This document shows positions 35,501 through 42,463 of a stretch of 64,000 nt of DNA, in pieces (position 1 is the stretch's first letter; every line of letters starts with the position of its first letter). Source of the DNA: a virus. Where the stretch lies: positions 1 through 64,000 of IMG/VR virus record IMGVR_UViG_3300047457_000500. One strand, given 5' to 3'. The translations under genes and the position numbers were made by a program. The notes beneath the pieces are model-generated. The model searched no databases and was not told the DNA's origin. It saw only the letters and a list, made by a program, of their open reading frames with translations.

Positions 35501-37463
35501 CTACTATTGGTCCACCAAAACCTCTTTGTGCTGCAATTGCTCTTTGATATGCCTGAGTTAATGCATTAAGTGCTGCAACTTCAGATGTAAATGTTTGTTG
35601 TAACTTAACATGTACCTGCTCCAAAGATGCTGCGACAGCAGTTGCCTGTGCCTGTTCAGCAGTTAAAAATTGTGTTTGATTTCCTAATACAGTGGAAGAT
35701 TGACCAGCCCTATTAAATACAGATTTCATACTTACAAAAAGTTTAATTATATTAGCCAAACCATTAGCCAACAAACCAAATGTCATAAGAAGTACTGGAC
35801 CTATTCCTCCTAAAAGAGTAGTTAGGATAATAACAAATTTCTTTGTACCGTCTCCTAAATTATTAAATTTTTCTAATATTTTACTAACAAACTCTACAAT
35901 TGGAGTTATTGCTTTTAAGAACTGCTCTCCTACAGGGGCAAGAGTTACCTTTAGATCTTCTATTGTTTTCTTAAATTTATATGTAGTAGACTCTTCTACT
36001 CTTGCCAGTTCTCGCTCAGATAAAATAGCAAGTTCTTCCGTAGTTGCCTTTGTTAATGTTAAAACACGACTTGCCTGATTTCCCTCAGCAATTACGTTTT
36101 GAAATAATGTGGACAAACGTGAAAACTGGAACTTACCAAATAGTTGTTCGATTGCACGAGCACGGTTTAATGGATCAAGAGTATTTAATGCATTAGCAAA
36201 ATCAACAACAACACCCTTAACATTGCCCTTATTTGCTTCAACAATTCCAGTTATATTAACTCCCATTTCTCCAAGCATCTTGCTTGCTTTTTCTGTAGGG
36301 TTAATTAATGATGCCAGACCAGACTTGAGTGCGTTAGCGCCTTCGGAAGCATTGATGCCACCTTCCTTCATAGCAGTTAAGAAGAATGCTAAGTCTTCAA
36401 CATCTCCACCCAATTGCTGAACTACTGGACCTGCTTTTGGAATAGCAATAGTTAAATCTTCAATAGAAACAACTGTTTGGTTTTCTACTGCGTTTAGAAA
36501 GTTAATCTTTTTAGCAAGATCTTCAGATGCCAAACCGAAAGCGTTTGTTAATGATATTGTGGTTTCTAATGCTTGTTCTTGCTCTACTCCACCAAGAACC
36601 GCAAGTCTTGTTGCCTCATTTACCTGTGCTAAAAGGTCTGCACCTAGTTTACCGCTTGCTGCTGCTGATGCAGCCATCTCCATAGTTTTCTCAACAGAAA
36701 CTCCATACCTAGTAAACTCTTTAGCAAGTAGTTGAATTTCTTTAAGCATCTTATCTGTTTCTTCACCAGTAGTAAACATTTCACCATAAACACGCTTAAA
36801 TCTAATTGCCTGTTCTTCTAACTTCATAAATGTTTTTGCTGCTGCTGTTCCTAAATAAGCCAGAGGAACGGTGAAACCAACCATTAACTGACGACCAGCC
36901 CACTGTGTATTTTTACCGAAGTTAAGCATATTTGTAGCGCCCTGCTTTAATAATTGATTAAGCAATGCTTGGCGCTGTGACGCAATAGCAGTTTGAGTTC
37001 CAAGATTCTTCATATCAAGTGCCAACGGTCTAACTGCAATAGCCTTCATTGCGCCATTGGCATCTCTGCCTAACTTAACGTATTGTGTTTGTAAATCTTT
37101 AACTCTTTCTCTTGCTACTTTATTTACAGTATCAAATTCTGATTTAAAAAATTTACCAAATGTTTTTGTGGCACCCATCGAATAACGGTAATAATCCCGC
37201 ATCGACAGTTTGTTTTTTTCTAATGCATTTGTAAAAGATTCTGTGGTTGTTTTAACATTCCGCATAGAAGCGGACCATTTACCACTAGCATTAAGTGAGT
37301 TAATTAAATTTTGTTGCATGTTGGCAGAGACGGCTGCTGCTGCAGCGCCACTCTTTGCCATTGATGTATGGAAGGCTGATATCTGCCTTTGTAATGCTTT
37401 TATGCTGGCTAATGCTTCAGACGTATCTATATTTACATGAATATTAGATTGAACATCAGCCAT
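29529..37463 (-). CDS. Tape measure protein
   Basis: At 2644 residues this is the largest gene. Tape measures set tail length and enter the cell at DNA ejection. The core phage tape-measure domain is at about residues 185-420 (NTQWAGRQLMVGFTVPLAYLG, SGKLGADLLAQVNEATRLAVLGG, PKAGPVVQQLGGDVEDLAFFLTAMKEGG). Three hydrophobic regions follow near residues 545-590, 1115-1170 and 1350-1390. Long coiled coils lie at about 2000-2280, then a Gly/Asn/Asp-rich linker including a run of Asn. A GTDTVPAMLTPGE motif occurs twice (about residues 675 and 2575). At roughly 0.15 nm per residue the tail would be near 390 nm, which is an inference. Confidence 0.95.
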   Translation of the reverse strand: MADVQSNIHVNIDTSEALASIKALQRQISAFHTSMAKSGAAAAAVSANMQQNLINSLNASGKWSASMRNVKTTTESFTNALEKNKLSMRDYYRYSMGATKTFGKFFKSEFDTVNKVARERVKDLQTQYVKLGRDANGAMKAIAVRPLALDMKNLGTQTAIASQRQALLNQLLKQGATNMLNFGKNTQWAGRQLMVGFTVPLAYLGTAAAKTFMKLEEQAIRFKRVYGEMFTTGEETDKMLKEIQLLAKEFTRYGVSVEKTMEMAASAAASGKLGADLLAQVNEATRLAVLGGVEQEQALETTISLTNAFGLASEDLAKKINFLNAVENQTVVSIEDLTIAIPKAGPVVQQLGGDVEDLAFFLTAMKEGGINASEGANALKSGLASLINPTEKASKMLGEMGVNITGIVEANKGNVKGVVVDFANALNTLDPLNRARAIEQLFGKFQFSRLSTLFQNVIAEGNQASRVLTLTKATTEELAILSERELARVEESTTYKFKKTIEDLKVTLAPVGEQFLKAITPIVEFVSKILEKFNNLGDGTKKFVIILTTLLGGIGPVLLMTFGLLANGLANIIKLFVSMKSVFNRAGQSSTVLGNQTQFLTAEQAQATAVAASLEQVHVKLQQTFTSEVAALNALTQAYQRAIAAQRGFGGPIVGKGRKGFADGTKKVKPFYFARGTDTVPAMLTPGEAVIPAGPAQDPRNKPAIAHMISGGTMSMFSVGTKGAGDFSHIGTPRTVGALDLVNKLKALPAGIISARAMQAIEAVAMKFANTLKINLYGKLGITTGMSNVDGRQVSMNNLMKPGGRGVGKGEFMADWDKRGLNRWKISLRNGGMKMQDVAADLAILDTHMKDYLTSLDANTRITDTHVKEAYDYGRRKMGAENRLVRAFDQLAVTAGEARINISQAAQKMAGLPTAPGGGSKGAVDVNGMKIRRGGDRFTFYKRTGFSLVDFAEKSMAEGMRERAQVASPSRVTKKIGADIAAGAVIGMKEYVDDARVAGQQIGGAVAQGAMSQAQKAAASRSALYGTGPIDPAQKSLRRQLERQARLKALAEKKLVTQSQVTGMVAAGASGNAGNKAKGGLLGRLRRPTAQDPDGDGVPNRGMGAGGAMMAASAITMGASMMPGAIGDMAQKIMMPLMALTMVLPLLQSKLGLFAVGIGLVIAAAVRLRMAFDKAQDSAMKLALATGSGQDAIRSMAKFAGGVTAGEVMDRRREAAVNPFSIQTGKTTFGESFVASQEGKDLVKATGQNIQGMGRAGAQGRMVNQLATAVSSGAMTAAQARSVAANIGKELGDYSFGIQVNAKLIELIGVNGENLLKDPLAVRVKLIEETRKNVQSFGDQAKSAGAWTGKDMLKVGAGGTVGGALAGAATGAIIGSVVPVIGTALGAGVGAVAGSIAGNLFSRKDRAERIGTASGASIAMQKMALEQQQEMVDSLDIAYEKRIAEAQAAGDLAKVDELTNKHLKDRSALLEQNGKLLKDIATSYSTAEGATRKALDTGADKAITNKYKGTAMEDVAKLAKQNLNDNQNLTGEQRYLLKMELASGEIDPMQMINLLESFGNDKESITKVMNIITKFGGAFGNQIMSTASLFVDKDGNPVKSVQTKFIAKIESAGNAEEAERLRSFYAMVAKTGNVLNTSIITEFLLKNPEVADRLMKQTEQIEALKGKIDFTVASKVLNADQLKILNDDLDYFNSIKTDELKKVYLQTLVQTITTVSPDDPALQSWLSAEGSAYKNSPPGTQLQEYAQWNAQRVTVTAADTTTGPTKTPSSGGGTKQTSVLDELVKKLRDVRKNQIKVTEGWSASMKTLDQLFGGKKRIEIFSGIEQDLTKLGAKGNFIELIVGMDPKEYEKRKNQLFKFDNKGNIVGLKRDAKTVQEALNAIVAGDYASQMKRQEKDLEDQAKAYNILRGAGLGFADTQELIADKAFAAMIASEGNTKAAKNLIELLKKVKSKSATAQATMDIRADFDASELEKKAKENLAKVAKDKNWSWLEADAILSDETLRDAMGKWDKLTKEQKEVFQKRLQQVLNSIEFKESIFQKGFDKAMEKFSVMETKIELDFQFTTLKDQDIIEKAQDKIAGINYEIDDWEASLKGIEDQEEKINEKYDAKFKALDEIRAINERISKQQKGQLTIADALSQGDISAAARAAQDLRAEQANQALDDQQKLLEAAKENELAQVRNDKGYTRAQIEDQIKKLRAEIFKIEEEELEPAQERVRIEEAKKRELIQSLTVLGKSKLEWEEIKNRIDLARTSSAEYMQAIQAALDVVEDIVNYWLSLDGKIITTTHKIITIYENGGSTGGNNGGNNGGDDGGDNDGTTDDVIVDTGECPPGMIKADDGRCIGDFRGINNGDDGTNTNNNNNNNNNNSNNQGGDNNTGTAPNGRINGVVLPSGVVPTNVLNHLNDLGNIQNNIAKNSADFAAKIQASKIADEAGQVAASHYMDLYNLGKAVNDANATRVTEMQKDMQKAEANLKNTKPVLSNSQKASVSNAAKSSTTGASHLADLLAQENKAKAAKAAAEAKRQAEIKAGKALQNSILGSMGFNRARGGIIPKRYALGGRVLGTDTVPAMLTPGEFIMSRHAVQSYGIDRMKAINNGEYPDASVYNYSIAVNVRSDANPDEIARAVMTQIRQVDSKRLRGRAG

Positions 37464-37489
37464 TCCATAACACCTCTATATTATTAAGT

Positions 37490-37816
37490 TTATACGTTTC
37501 CAAGACCGCTTATTAACGAAGCATCTGTTAATTTGATTCCAGAAGCCTCTTCTACGATCTTGTAAACTGTTGGAAGATCAAGGTTCTCTTCAAGAGCAGT
37601 TAAATCTTCCGCTAACTCTGGCTTATATTGCTGCATAGCAATTGCTACACATTCCATAAGTAGAGTCATTGATTTTTCATTATCATCAGCGACTGCTGCA
37701 ATACCTTCAAACTTCTTCATAAATGGACGAAGTAAAGATATCTTAAGTGGTCTTACTTTTATTTTTGTGCCGTCAATGAGTGCTATTTCTTTTGTCTCAT
37801 GCACAGTTGTAGCCAT
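37490..37816 (-). CDS. Tail assembly chaperone, short paralogue
   Basis: A 108-residue acidic helical protein directly before the tape measure, the site of tail assembly chaperones. Its sequence (MATTVHETKEIALIDGTKIKVRPLKISLLRPFMKKFE) aligns along its length with the N-terminal half of the next gene upstream (MATEIYESDYINLIDGTQIYITPLKIKYLRQFMKQFE). Thus two copies exist as separate genes instead of the usual G and G-T frameshift pair. No slippery heptamer leading to an extension is visible before the tape measure. It has its own AAGGAGG site and promoter. Confidence 0.82.
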   Translation of the reverse strand: MATTVHETKEIALIDGTKIKVRPLKISLLRPFMKKFEGIAAVADDNEKSMTLLMECVAIAMQQYKPELAEDLTALEENLDLPTVYKIVEEASGIKLTDASLISGLGNV

Positions 37817-37842
37817 TAATTCCTCCTTATAAGGTTGAATTA

Positions 37843-37851
37843 ATTATACCA
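37843..37851 (-). promoter_or_regulatory. Extended -10 promoter TGGTATAAT
   Basis: TGGTATAAT in the 51-bp gap between the two chaperone genes, about 27 bp before ATG 37816, with AAGGAGG in between. A perfect TGnTATAAT extended -10 box, and it would drive the short chaperone and tape measure genes. Confidence 0.58.
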
Positions 37852-37867
37852 TAACGCACCTTTATTT

Positions 37868-38551
37868 TTAGTCGTTAATTTCTTCATAATCTAGGCCCAT
37901 GCCAATGCCAAACCCAGCCTTTTGAGCATTGATTCCTTGAAGTGATATTATGTCATTAGAATCTGTAGCCTTGCCACGACTGAATACTCTAGCCTTCATA
38001 TCTTCCCATGCATTAGACTTATTTGTATTTTTATCTAAATCTACCCCTTGAATTGCTGCATAAAACTTTTTGTCTGAATAATCTAATTCTCTTTTAATAT
38101 TTAATGTGGCTGTCAATTCTGGCATTGACATAGATGTTTCTAGTTCTTCGTAATCTTTCCATATACCCAAAAGAAATACCTCTGATTCTAACTTTACTAA
38201 GTCTAGTTTTTCCCAAGGGGATCCGCTGTCTACGGCCTGATCTTTCACCTTTTCTTTTGAATCTTTATCTATTTTAATTCCTGCAGCGATATCCAATATT
38301 TTATATATTGTTGACAGGTCTATGCTATCCTCAAGTTCTTCTATTGTTTTTATGCTTGGATAATACTGTTGCATTGTTATAAGAGCACATTTAGCCAACT
38401 CTCCTATTGCTTGGTCATCTCCCTTAGCCTTACCAACATTTTCAAATTGTTTCATGAATTGTCTAAGATATTTTATTTTTAAAGGAGTGATATATATTTG
38501 TGTTCCATCAATAAGATTTATATAATCACTTTCATATATTTCTGTGGCCAT
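37868..38551 (-). CDS. Tail assembly chaperone, long paralogue
   Basis: A 227-residue protein whose first 105 residues are homologous to the neighbouring short chaperone. Its C-terminal half (WEKLDLVKLESEVFLLGIWKDYEE, WEDMKARVFSRGKATDSNDIISLQG, NAQKAGFGIGMGLDYEE) corresponds to the T part found in actinophage G-T proteins. It is one continuous frame and needs no ribosomal frameshift. The start ATG at 38551 has no ribosome site. A TGATATAAT box ends six bases before it, predicting a leaderless mRNA. It would load the tape measure during tail assembly. Confidence 0.82.
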   Translation of the reverse strand: MATEIYESDYINLIDGTQIYITPLKIKYLRQFMKQFENVGKAKGDDQAIGELAKCALITMQQYYPSIKTIEELEDSIDLSTIYKILDIAAGIKIDKDSKEKVKDQAVDSGSPWEKLDLVKLESEVFLLGIWKDYEELETSMSMPELTATLNIKRELDYSDKKFYAAIQGVDLDKNTNKSNAWEDMKARVFSRGKATDSNDIISLQGINAQKAGFGIGMGLDYEEIND

Positions 38552-38557
38552 CTATTT

Positions 38558-38566
38558 ATTATATCA
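38558..38566 (-). promoter_or_regulatory. Extended -10 promoter for leaderless chaperone gene
   Basis: TGATATAAT followed by six bases (AAATAG) and ATG 38551, with no Shine-Dalgarno sequence. It begins at the foot of the tail-tube terminator, so transcription stops and restarts here. Confidence 0.65.
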
Positions 38567-38600
38567 AACAGAAAAGCCCAGCCATTACGACTGGGCTATC
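38567..38600 (-). terminator. Hairpin terminator after the tail tube gene
   Basis: On the minus strand AGCCCAG and CTGGGCT form a 7-bp stem with a 9-base loop, followed by TTTTCTGTTT. It lies 17 bp after the tail tube stop codon. Confidence 0.85.
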
Positions 38601-38617
38601 TGCTTTATTAAATTGTA

Positions 38618-39247
38618 TTATACTGGTGTTACAGTACGATCAATGATCTTACCGTATGAACCTGATGTGTCATCTGGAAGAAGACGGAATGAAACTTCGA
38701 ACATTGTAGCCTCATCACGCTTTGCTGATACTGTTACATTTTCAATTGAAAGTGCACGGTATGCAACATAAATTCTCTCCTTGTTAGATCCCTCATCACA
38801 GTCACCAGTTCCTGGTCCGACAGCAACCAAACCACGCTCTACTGGGCATTCGCCGAGATTACCTGATTTGATGTTGAATGTCTGGCCATTGGAAGTGTCC
38901 TTGTCACCTGTAAGATCAGAGTCTGATCCTGCAACTGCAACAAGAAGGTTTTCCAATGTGGATTCAGCAAAAGTAGTATTTAGGTTTACCTGCATGCCTT
39001 GCTTAAACAACTTAGCAACGTCAAGAACCTGGTCAACTTGAACTTCACCGAAATCTGGTTGGAACTGTAGTTCCAAACCATTCATGGTGTAACCGATATT
39101 ACGGAAGTCTGGTGTCTCGCCATCCATAGTTACTGAATACTTTTCACCTGAGACAGGAGTTGGGTTTCCACCTACTGCCAAAGGAGCATCAGCAACCCAG
39201 AGTTGCGCTGCACCGACGATAATATTATTACTATTACCTAGAGCCAT
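38618..39247 (-). CDS. Major tail (tube) protein
   Basis: A 209-residue beta-rich protein (MALGNSNNIIVGAAQLWVADAP). Its strand pattern (YTMNGLELQFQPDFGEVQVDQVLDVAKLFKQ, RALSIENVTVSAKRDEATMFEVSFRLLPD) is typical of siphovirus tail tube subunits. It lies between the tail terminator-type gene and the chaperones and is followed by a strong terminator, as expected for an abundantly made virion protein. Codon use is visibly more GC-rich than in neighbours. AGAGGTG gives the ribosome site. Confidence 0.85.
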   Translation of the reverse strand: MALGNSNNIIVGAAQLWVADAPLAVGGNPTPVSGEKYSVTMDGETPDFRNIGYTMNGLELQFQPDFGEVQVDQVLDVAKLFKQGMQVNLNTTFAESTLENLLVAVAGSDSDLTGDKDTSNGQTFNIKSGNLGECPVERGLVAVGPGTGDCDEGSNKERIYVAYRALSIENVTVSAKRDEATMFEVSFRLLPDDTSGSYGKIIDRTVTPV

Positions 39248-39302
39248 ATTTATTTCACCTCTTTATTTTCTAGAAATTAAAAGGCGTGTTTCCTCGTCTA
39301 TA

Positions 39303-39308
39303 AGTATA
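39303..39308 (-). promoter_or_regulatory. Possible -10 box before tail tube gene
   Basis: TATACT preceded directly by TG, in the 79-bp gap before the tail tube gene, leaving a leader of about 50 bases. No -35 box. The gap holds no gene. Confidence 0.35.
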
Positions 39309-39326
39309 CAGCCTTTTATTAATTTA

Positions 39327-39890
39327 TTAAGGGTTTACAATGTCCTTATGTTGATGATAATCATAATCAATAATGATCTTATTACCCGCATAGGTTCGGG
39401 CTGTTCCGAAGTCTACTATATCCCGTGCCTCTTCTAACTGATATATCTTGAAGTTATGGAAATAGAATTTGCAATAAACTAGATCTGAAGGAAGGTTAGG
39501 GTTTCTGTTAAAATCTATAGGATTATTTTTAGCCCACTCATTTAACTCCTGAGCACTTTCATCTCCCCTATCCATAAGTCTCATCACTGCCTCTTGTATT
39601 TGGACCATTTTTTCAGCAGGAGTTAAACCTTGATTATCTCCCATAGCATAAAAATAATACAAAACCTGTTCACATTTAATGTGTGGAAAGGGGCCACGGC
39701 GCATCCTAAACATTCGATCCCACACAACCATGGTGCCGTCTTCAAATTGATTCTGTAATGCTTCTAATGTTGATGGACCTGTTGGGAAAAATGGCTTCAT
39801 TTGGAAGCCAGTCAACAAACTAATCTTTTCTTGTAAATATGTATTAATCCATAGCACTGGTGTATTTAATAATGATGTCGATTCTGTCAT
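39327..39890 (-). CDS. Tail terminator-like protein
   Basis: A 187-residue protein located just before the tail tube gene. Gene order (connector, closure, tail completion, then terminator, then tube) makes it the tail terminator candidate. It reads MTESTSLLNTPVLWINTYLQEKI and has an aromatic middle (VLYYFYAMGDNQGLTPAEKMVQIQEAVMRLMDRGD) and C-terminus (YCKFYFHNFKIYQLEEARDI). No catalytic motif. It starts in an ATGA overlap with the preceding gene, with AGGAG upstream. Confidence 0.65.
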   Translation of the reverse strand: MTESTSLLNTPVLWINTYLQEKISLLTGFQMKPFFPTGPSTLEALQNQFEDGTMVVWDRMFRMRRGPFPHIKCEQVLYYFYAMGDNQGLTPAEKMVQIQEAVMRLMDRGDESAQELNEWAKNNPIDFNRNPNLPSDLVYCKFYFHNFKIYQLEEARDIVDFGTARTYAGNKIIIDYDYHQHKDIVNP

Positions 39891-40561
39891 AATCCAACTC
39901 CTGCGTTTGCTATCCAGCGATACCCTGTTTGATAACCCTTAACCTTGCCACCTTTTTTGCCAGCAGTCATATTCTTTTTATATGCTACTGGGTTTTCTAG
40001 GTATTGAGATATACCGCTTGTTATTAAAAATGCCTGAGTAAAATATCTTTTAAAAAATGAATCGAATATCTTTTCAAATGAACCCTCTACTTCGTCTCCT
40101 CCAGGATTTGATACTTCTACTGGTTGCTTAGTAAATATTTGTTCTCCATTTATATCAAAGGATAGTGCCTGTGCTTTTTTAGGTGCAATTACAACAGGAA
40201 TCCCCTCTTCCATTATTCTTGCCTTGTCGTAAAATGGAACTCTTGATCCATTTTTAATTGATGTTGATTGCTTAAATGTTGACTTAAAAGATAAGCCCAA
40301 ATTGCTTGTAGTATATTGAATATCATATAATCTTGCATCAGGACTTCCAGTCTGATTCCATTCATATACGTGGTGTAACATTCTAGGATTTACTCTAGCA
40401 TTTGAGTCTATATACTCTTTCATTAACTCTACAGTTTCCATACCTATTACATTAAGGAATGCTTTTTTACCGCCCTGAATACCATCTAAAAAGCCTATAG
40501 AATAATCAATAATATTTTTCATATCTTTCTTAAACATCGCATTATTAAACTTAACTATCAT
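39887..40561 (-). CDS. Tail completion/neck protein (HK97 gp10-like)
   Basis: A 224-residue protein in the position of the tail completion/minor capsid gene. An N-terminal helix (MIVKFNNAMFKKDMKNIIDYSIGFLDGIQ) is followed by a mixed part with YEWNQTGSPDARLYDI and a C-terminal positive tail (KKNMTAGKKGGKVKGYQTGYRW). The basic end suits a role at the head-tail joint near DNA. It overlaps both neighbours by four bases. Assigned from synteny. Confidence 0.6.
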   Translation of the reverse strand: MIVKFNNAMFKKDMKNIIDYSIGFLDGIQGGKKAFLNVIGMETVELMKEYIDSNARVNPRMLHHVYEWNQTGSPDARLYDIQYTTSNLGLSFKSTFKQSTSIKNGSRVPFYDKARIMEEGIPVVIAPKKAQALSFDINGEQIFTKQPVEVSNPGGDEVEGSFEKIFDSFFKRYFTQAFLITSGISQYLENPVAYKKNMTAGKKGGKVKGYQTGYRWIANAGVGL

Positions 40562-41007
40562 ACATCTACCGCCTGGTTTTCAGATCTACGGATAACTAAC
40601 TTATAATATTCAACATTTCCGAATGGCCCAGCAAATGGATCTTGTGTCGCTATTTCAAATATTGTAGACTTGCCTGCACGTGGACCTGATGTTTCTAGAT
40701 ATATTTCATTACAATTTTTATCTCTTATGTTAGTTATAATTACGTTAGTTATAGAATTTCGAGCCTCTAGACTGGACATTCTGATATCTGTTTTAACACG
40801 ACCCATAAGTAGTTTATCTTGAGTTATATTAATGTTTGGCTGAACTTCTTCTTTAAATGCTGTACCTGCTGTAGTAAAAGAACATGCAATTGTTCTGTCT
40901 AAAATCCAAGTTTTCTTAACTTCTCCATATACACCTTGCTCAACAATTGGATGATAAACATCTGCTTGCATAGGAAATGCGAAGTCTGGTGTTTCGCATA
41001 TAACCAT
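40558..41007 (-). CDS. Head closure (stopper) protein
   Basis: A 149-residue beta-rich protein (MVICETPDFAFPMQADVYHPIVEQGVYGEVKKTWI). Its core is SSLEARNSITNVIITNIRDKNCNEIYLET, with FGNVEYYKLVIRRSE at the C-terminus, similar in layout to head-closure proteins that form a beta-barrel ring. It is the second gene of the connector run after the adaptor. Overlaps the adaptor gene's stop. Assigned from synteny and fold pattern. Confidence 0.62.
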   Translation of the reverse strand: MVICETPDFAFPMQADVYHPIVEQGVYGEVKKTWILDRTIACSFTTAGTAFKEEVQPNINITQDKLLMGRVKTDIRMSSLEARNSITNVIITNIRDKNCNEIYLETSGPRAGKSTIFEIATQDPFAGPFGNVEYYKLVIRRSENQAVDV

Positions 41008-41885
41008 TATAGTACTCCAACGAACTCAATCGGTTTACGATATTTGTTAAGTATTTTATCTACTATTAAGTTTCCAGTGCCTTCAAATACAGCCTTATCA
41101 AACTGAATTCTAAATTGATCAGTATTATATGCACCAATATATCTCTTGTAATAATCTAACTTACCGCAATCAATATCATGTACTAGTAACTCTGTTGCCT
41201 TAACTATGTCTGATGGAACCTTATGATATCCCACTTCTAACTCTATCTTATAATCCCAGCCTCGTGGAAATCCTCTTTCAGAAAACATAAACTCTAAATA
41301 ATCTGTTGGAGATCCTGGATAAAATATTGGCTTTGATTCATTGCGATTAATTAAATCTGGATATGCAGTTCTAATTGCAGATCCATCCCCAGTTATTTCA
41401 AACTCAAAAGTAGAGTTTTCTAAATCATCTACGTCATACACCAGAACGTTATTCTCGTATACCTTTAATACCTTTTTGGCATCTACCCATATTGGAATAT
41501 AATCTAATCCCAAACCAGTTGTCTCTATAACTTTTTTCTTATAATAAAATTCTACATCGCAAACCGAATCAATTATTGCTCTTGCTAATTCTTCGCTTTG
41601 TCTATATGCTTCTATGTCACTAGCCGTTGTACCCTTAGTATTAGGATCTACATATGGACGTACTACATCTACATACGTATCCTCTCCATCTACCGTGACT
41701 TTATACTGAGTATCGTATTTTGAAGATAATGGAATAATTACTTTGCTTGATGCATTAGACGTAACTTCCCCTGTTATTTCTGAAGAGTCCGCCATATCAG
41801 TAATAGCGTATTCATACTCTGTAGTTGCTAAAGCAACATCAAGTGTAACGCTTAAATTATATGGCGGAACTCTCAGAACTTCCAT
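41007..41885 (-). CDS. Head-tail adaptor protein
   Basis: A 292-residue protein after the capsid region. The first 75 residues look like a beta-sandwich domain (YNLSVTLDVALATTEYEYAI...). The rest contains helices (SDIEAYRQSEELARAIIDSVCDVEFYYKKKVIE, DIVKATELLVHDIDCGKLDYYKRYIGAYN) like those of gp15/gp6-type adaptors that dock on the portal. The extra N-terminal beta domain is uncommon for this family and may be exposed on the virion. Assigned from synteny. Confidence 0.62.
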   Translation of the reverse strand: MEVLRVPPYNLSVTLDVALATTEYEYAITDMADSSEITGEVTSNASSKVIIPLSSKYDTQYKVTVDGEDTYVDVVRPYVDPNTKGTTASDIEAYRQSEELARAIIDSVCDVEFYYKKKVIETTGLGLDYIPIWVDAKKVLKVYENNVLVYDVDDLENSTFEFEITGDGSAIRTAYPDLINRNESKPIFYPGSPTDYLEFMFSERGFPRGWDYKIELEVGYHKVPSDIVKATELLVHDIDCGKLDYYKRYIGAYNTDQFRIQFDKAVFEGTGNLIVDKILNKYRKPIEFVGVL

Positions 41886-42365
41886 TTAGCGACCAAACTC
41901 CTTGGCTACTTCTTCTGGTGTAGCAATTCTTACGTGGTCACGAGTAAGCCACTTATCTGCTTGCTCTTGTGTTACGATATTGTATCCACGATAAACTTTG
42001 CCAACCCCACCCCAACTTACATTTTTTGTTGAGAATACTGCGATGGTCTTATTTGACTTTTTCTTAGAGGCAGGTGCTGCACTCTTAACTGGTCTTGGTG
42101 TTTCTGCAACACCAATTACACCATTTACAATAGACCCTACAGCCTGTACTGTATCACTTGCAGATCTTCCTAAGTCGTTTGTGGTAATAGCATCAGGTGA
42201 TTCTGATACTTCAGAAACTGACGCTTCAATATTATTTGCAGCAGCAACTTCTTCTACCTTTGTTTCAACTACAGGTTCTTCAGTAACTACTGATTCAACA
42301 GGAGCCTCTGGAGCACTTTCAACTGATACTTCGTTATTTACATTATTAAAATTATTTTCTTCCAT
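41886..42365 (-). CDS. Acidic-linker virion protein of the head-tail region
   Basis: A 159-residue protein of two parts. Residues 1-90 are a disordered, Glu/Val/Ala/Pro-rich segment (VESAPEAPVESVVTEEPVVE). The C-terminal 55 residues form a compact domain (VSWGGVGKVYRGYNIVTQEQADKWLTRDHVRIATPEEVAKEF) known from actinophage head-region proteins of unclear role. It is the first gene after the capsid terminator and has its own extended -10 promoter and AGGAGG site. Possibly a head decoration or connector component. Confidence 0.6.
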   Translation of the reverse strand: MEENNFNNVNNEVSVESAPEAPVESVVTEEPVVETKVEEVAAANNIEASVSEVSESPDAITTNDLGRSASDTVQAVGSIVNGVIGVAETPRPVKSAAPASKKKSNKTIAVFSTKNVSWGGVGKVYRGYNIVTQEQADKWLTRDHVRIATPEEVAKEFGR

Positions 42366-42387
42366 TATTTAACCTCCTATATGAACT

Positions 42388-42396
42388 ATTATAACA
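42388..42396 (-). promoter_or_regulatory. Extended -10 promoter TGTTATAAT
   Basis: TGTTATAAT 14 bp after the capsid terminator and 22 bp before ATG 42365, with AGGAGG between. It restarts transcription for the connector and tail genes. Confidence 0.6.
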
Positions 42397-42410
42397 GAAT
42401 ACTAAAGATA

Positions 42411-42443
42411 AGAGGGGGAGGAGAACTAGCCCCTGCCCCCTCT
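42411..42443 (-). terminator. GC-rich hairpin terminator after the capsid gene
   Basis: On the minus strand AGAGGGGG and CCCCCTCT form an 8-bp, very GC-rich stem around a 17-base loop, followed by TATCTTT. It lies 21 bp after the capsid gene stop. Confidence 0.75.
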
Positions 42444-42463
42444 CAAAGGTTACTGATTACAGA

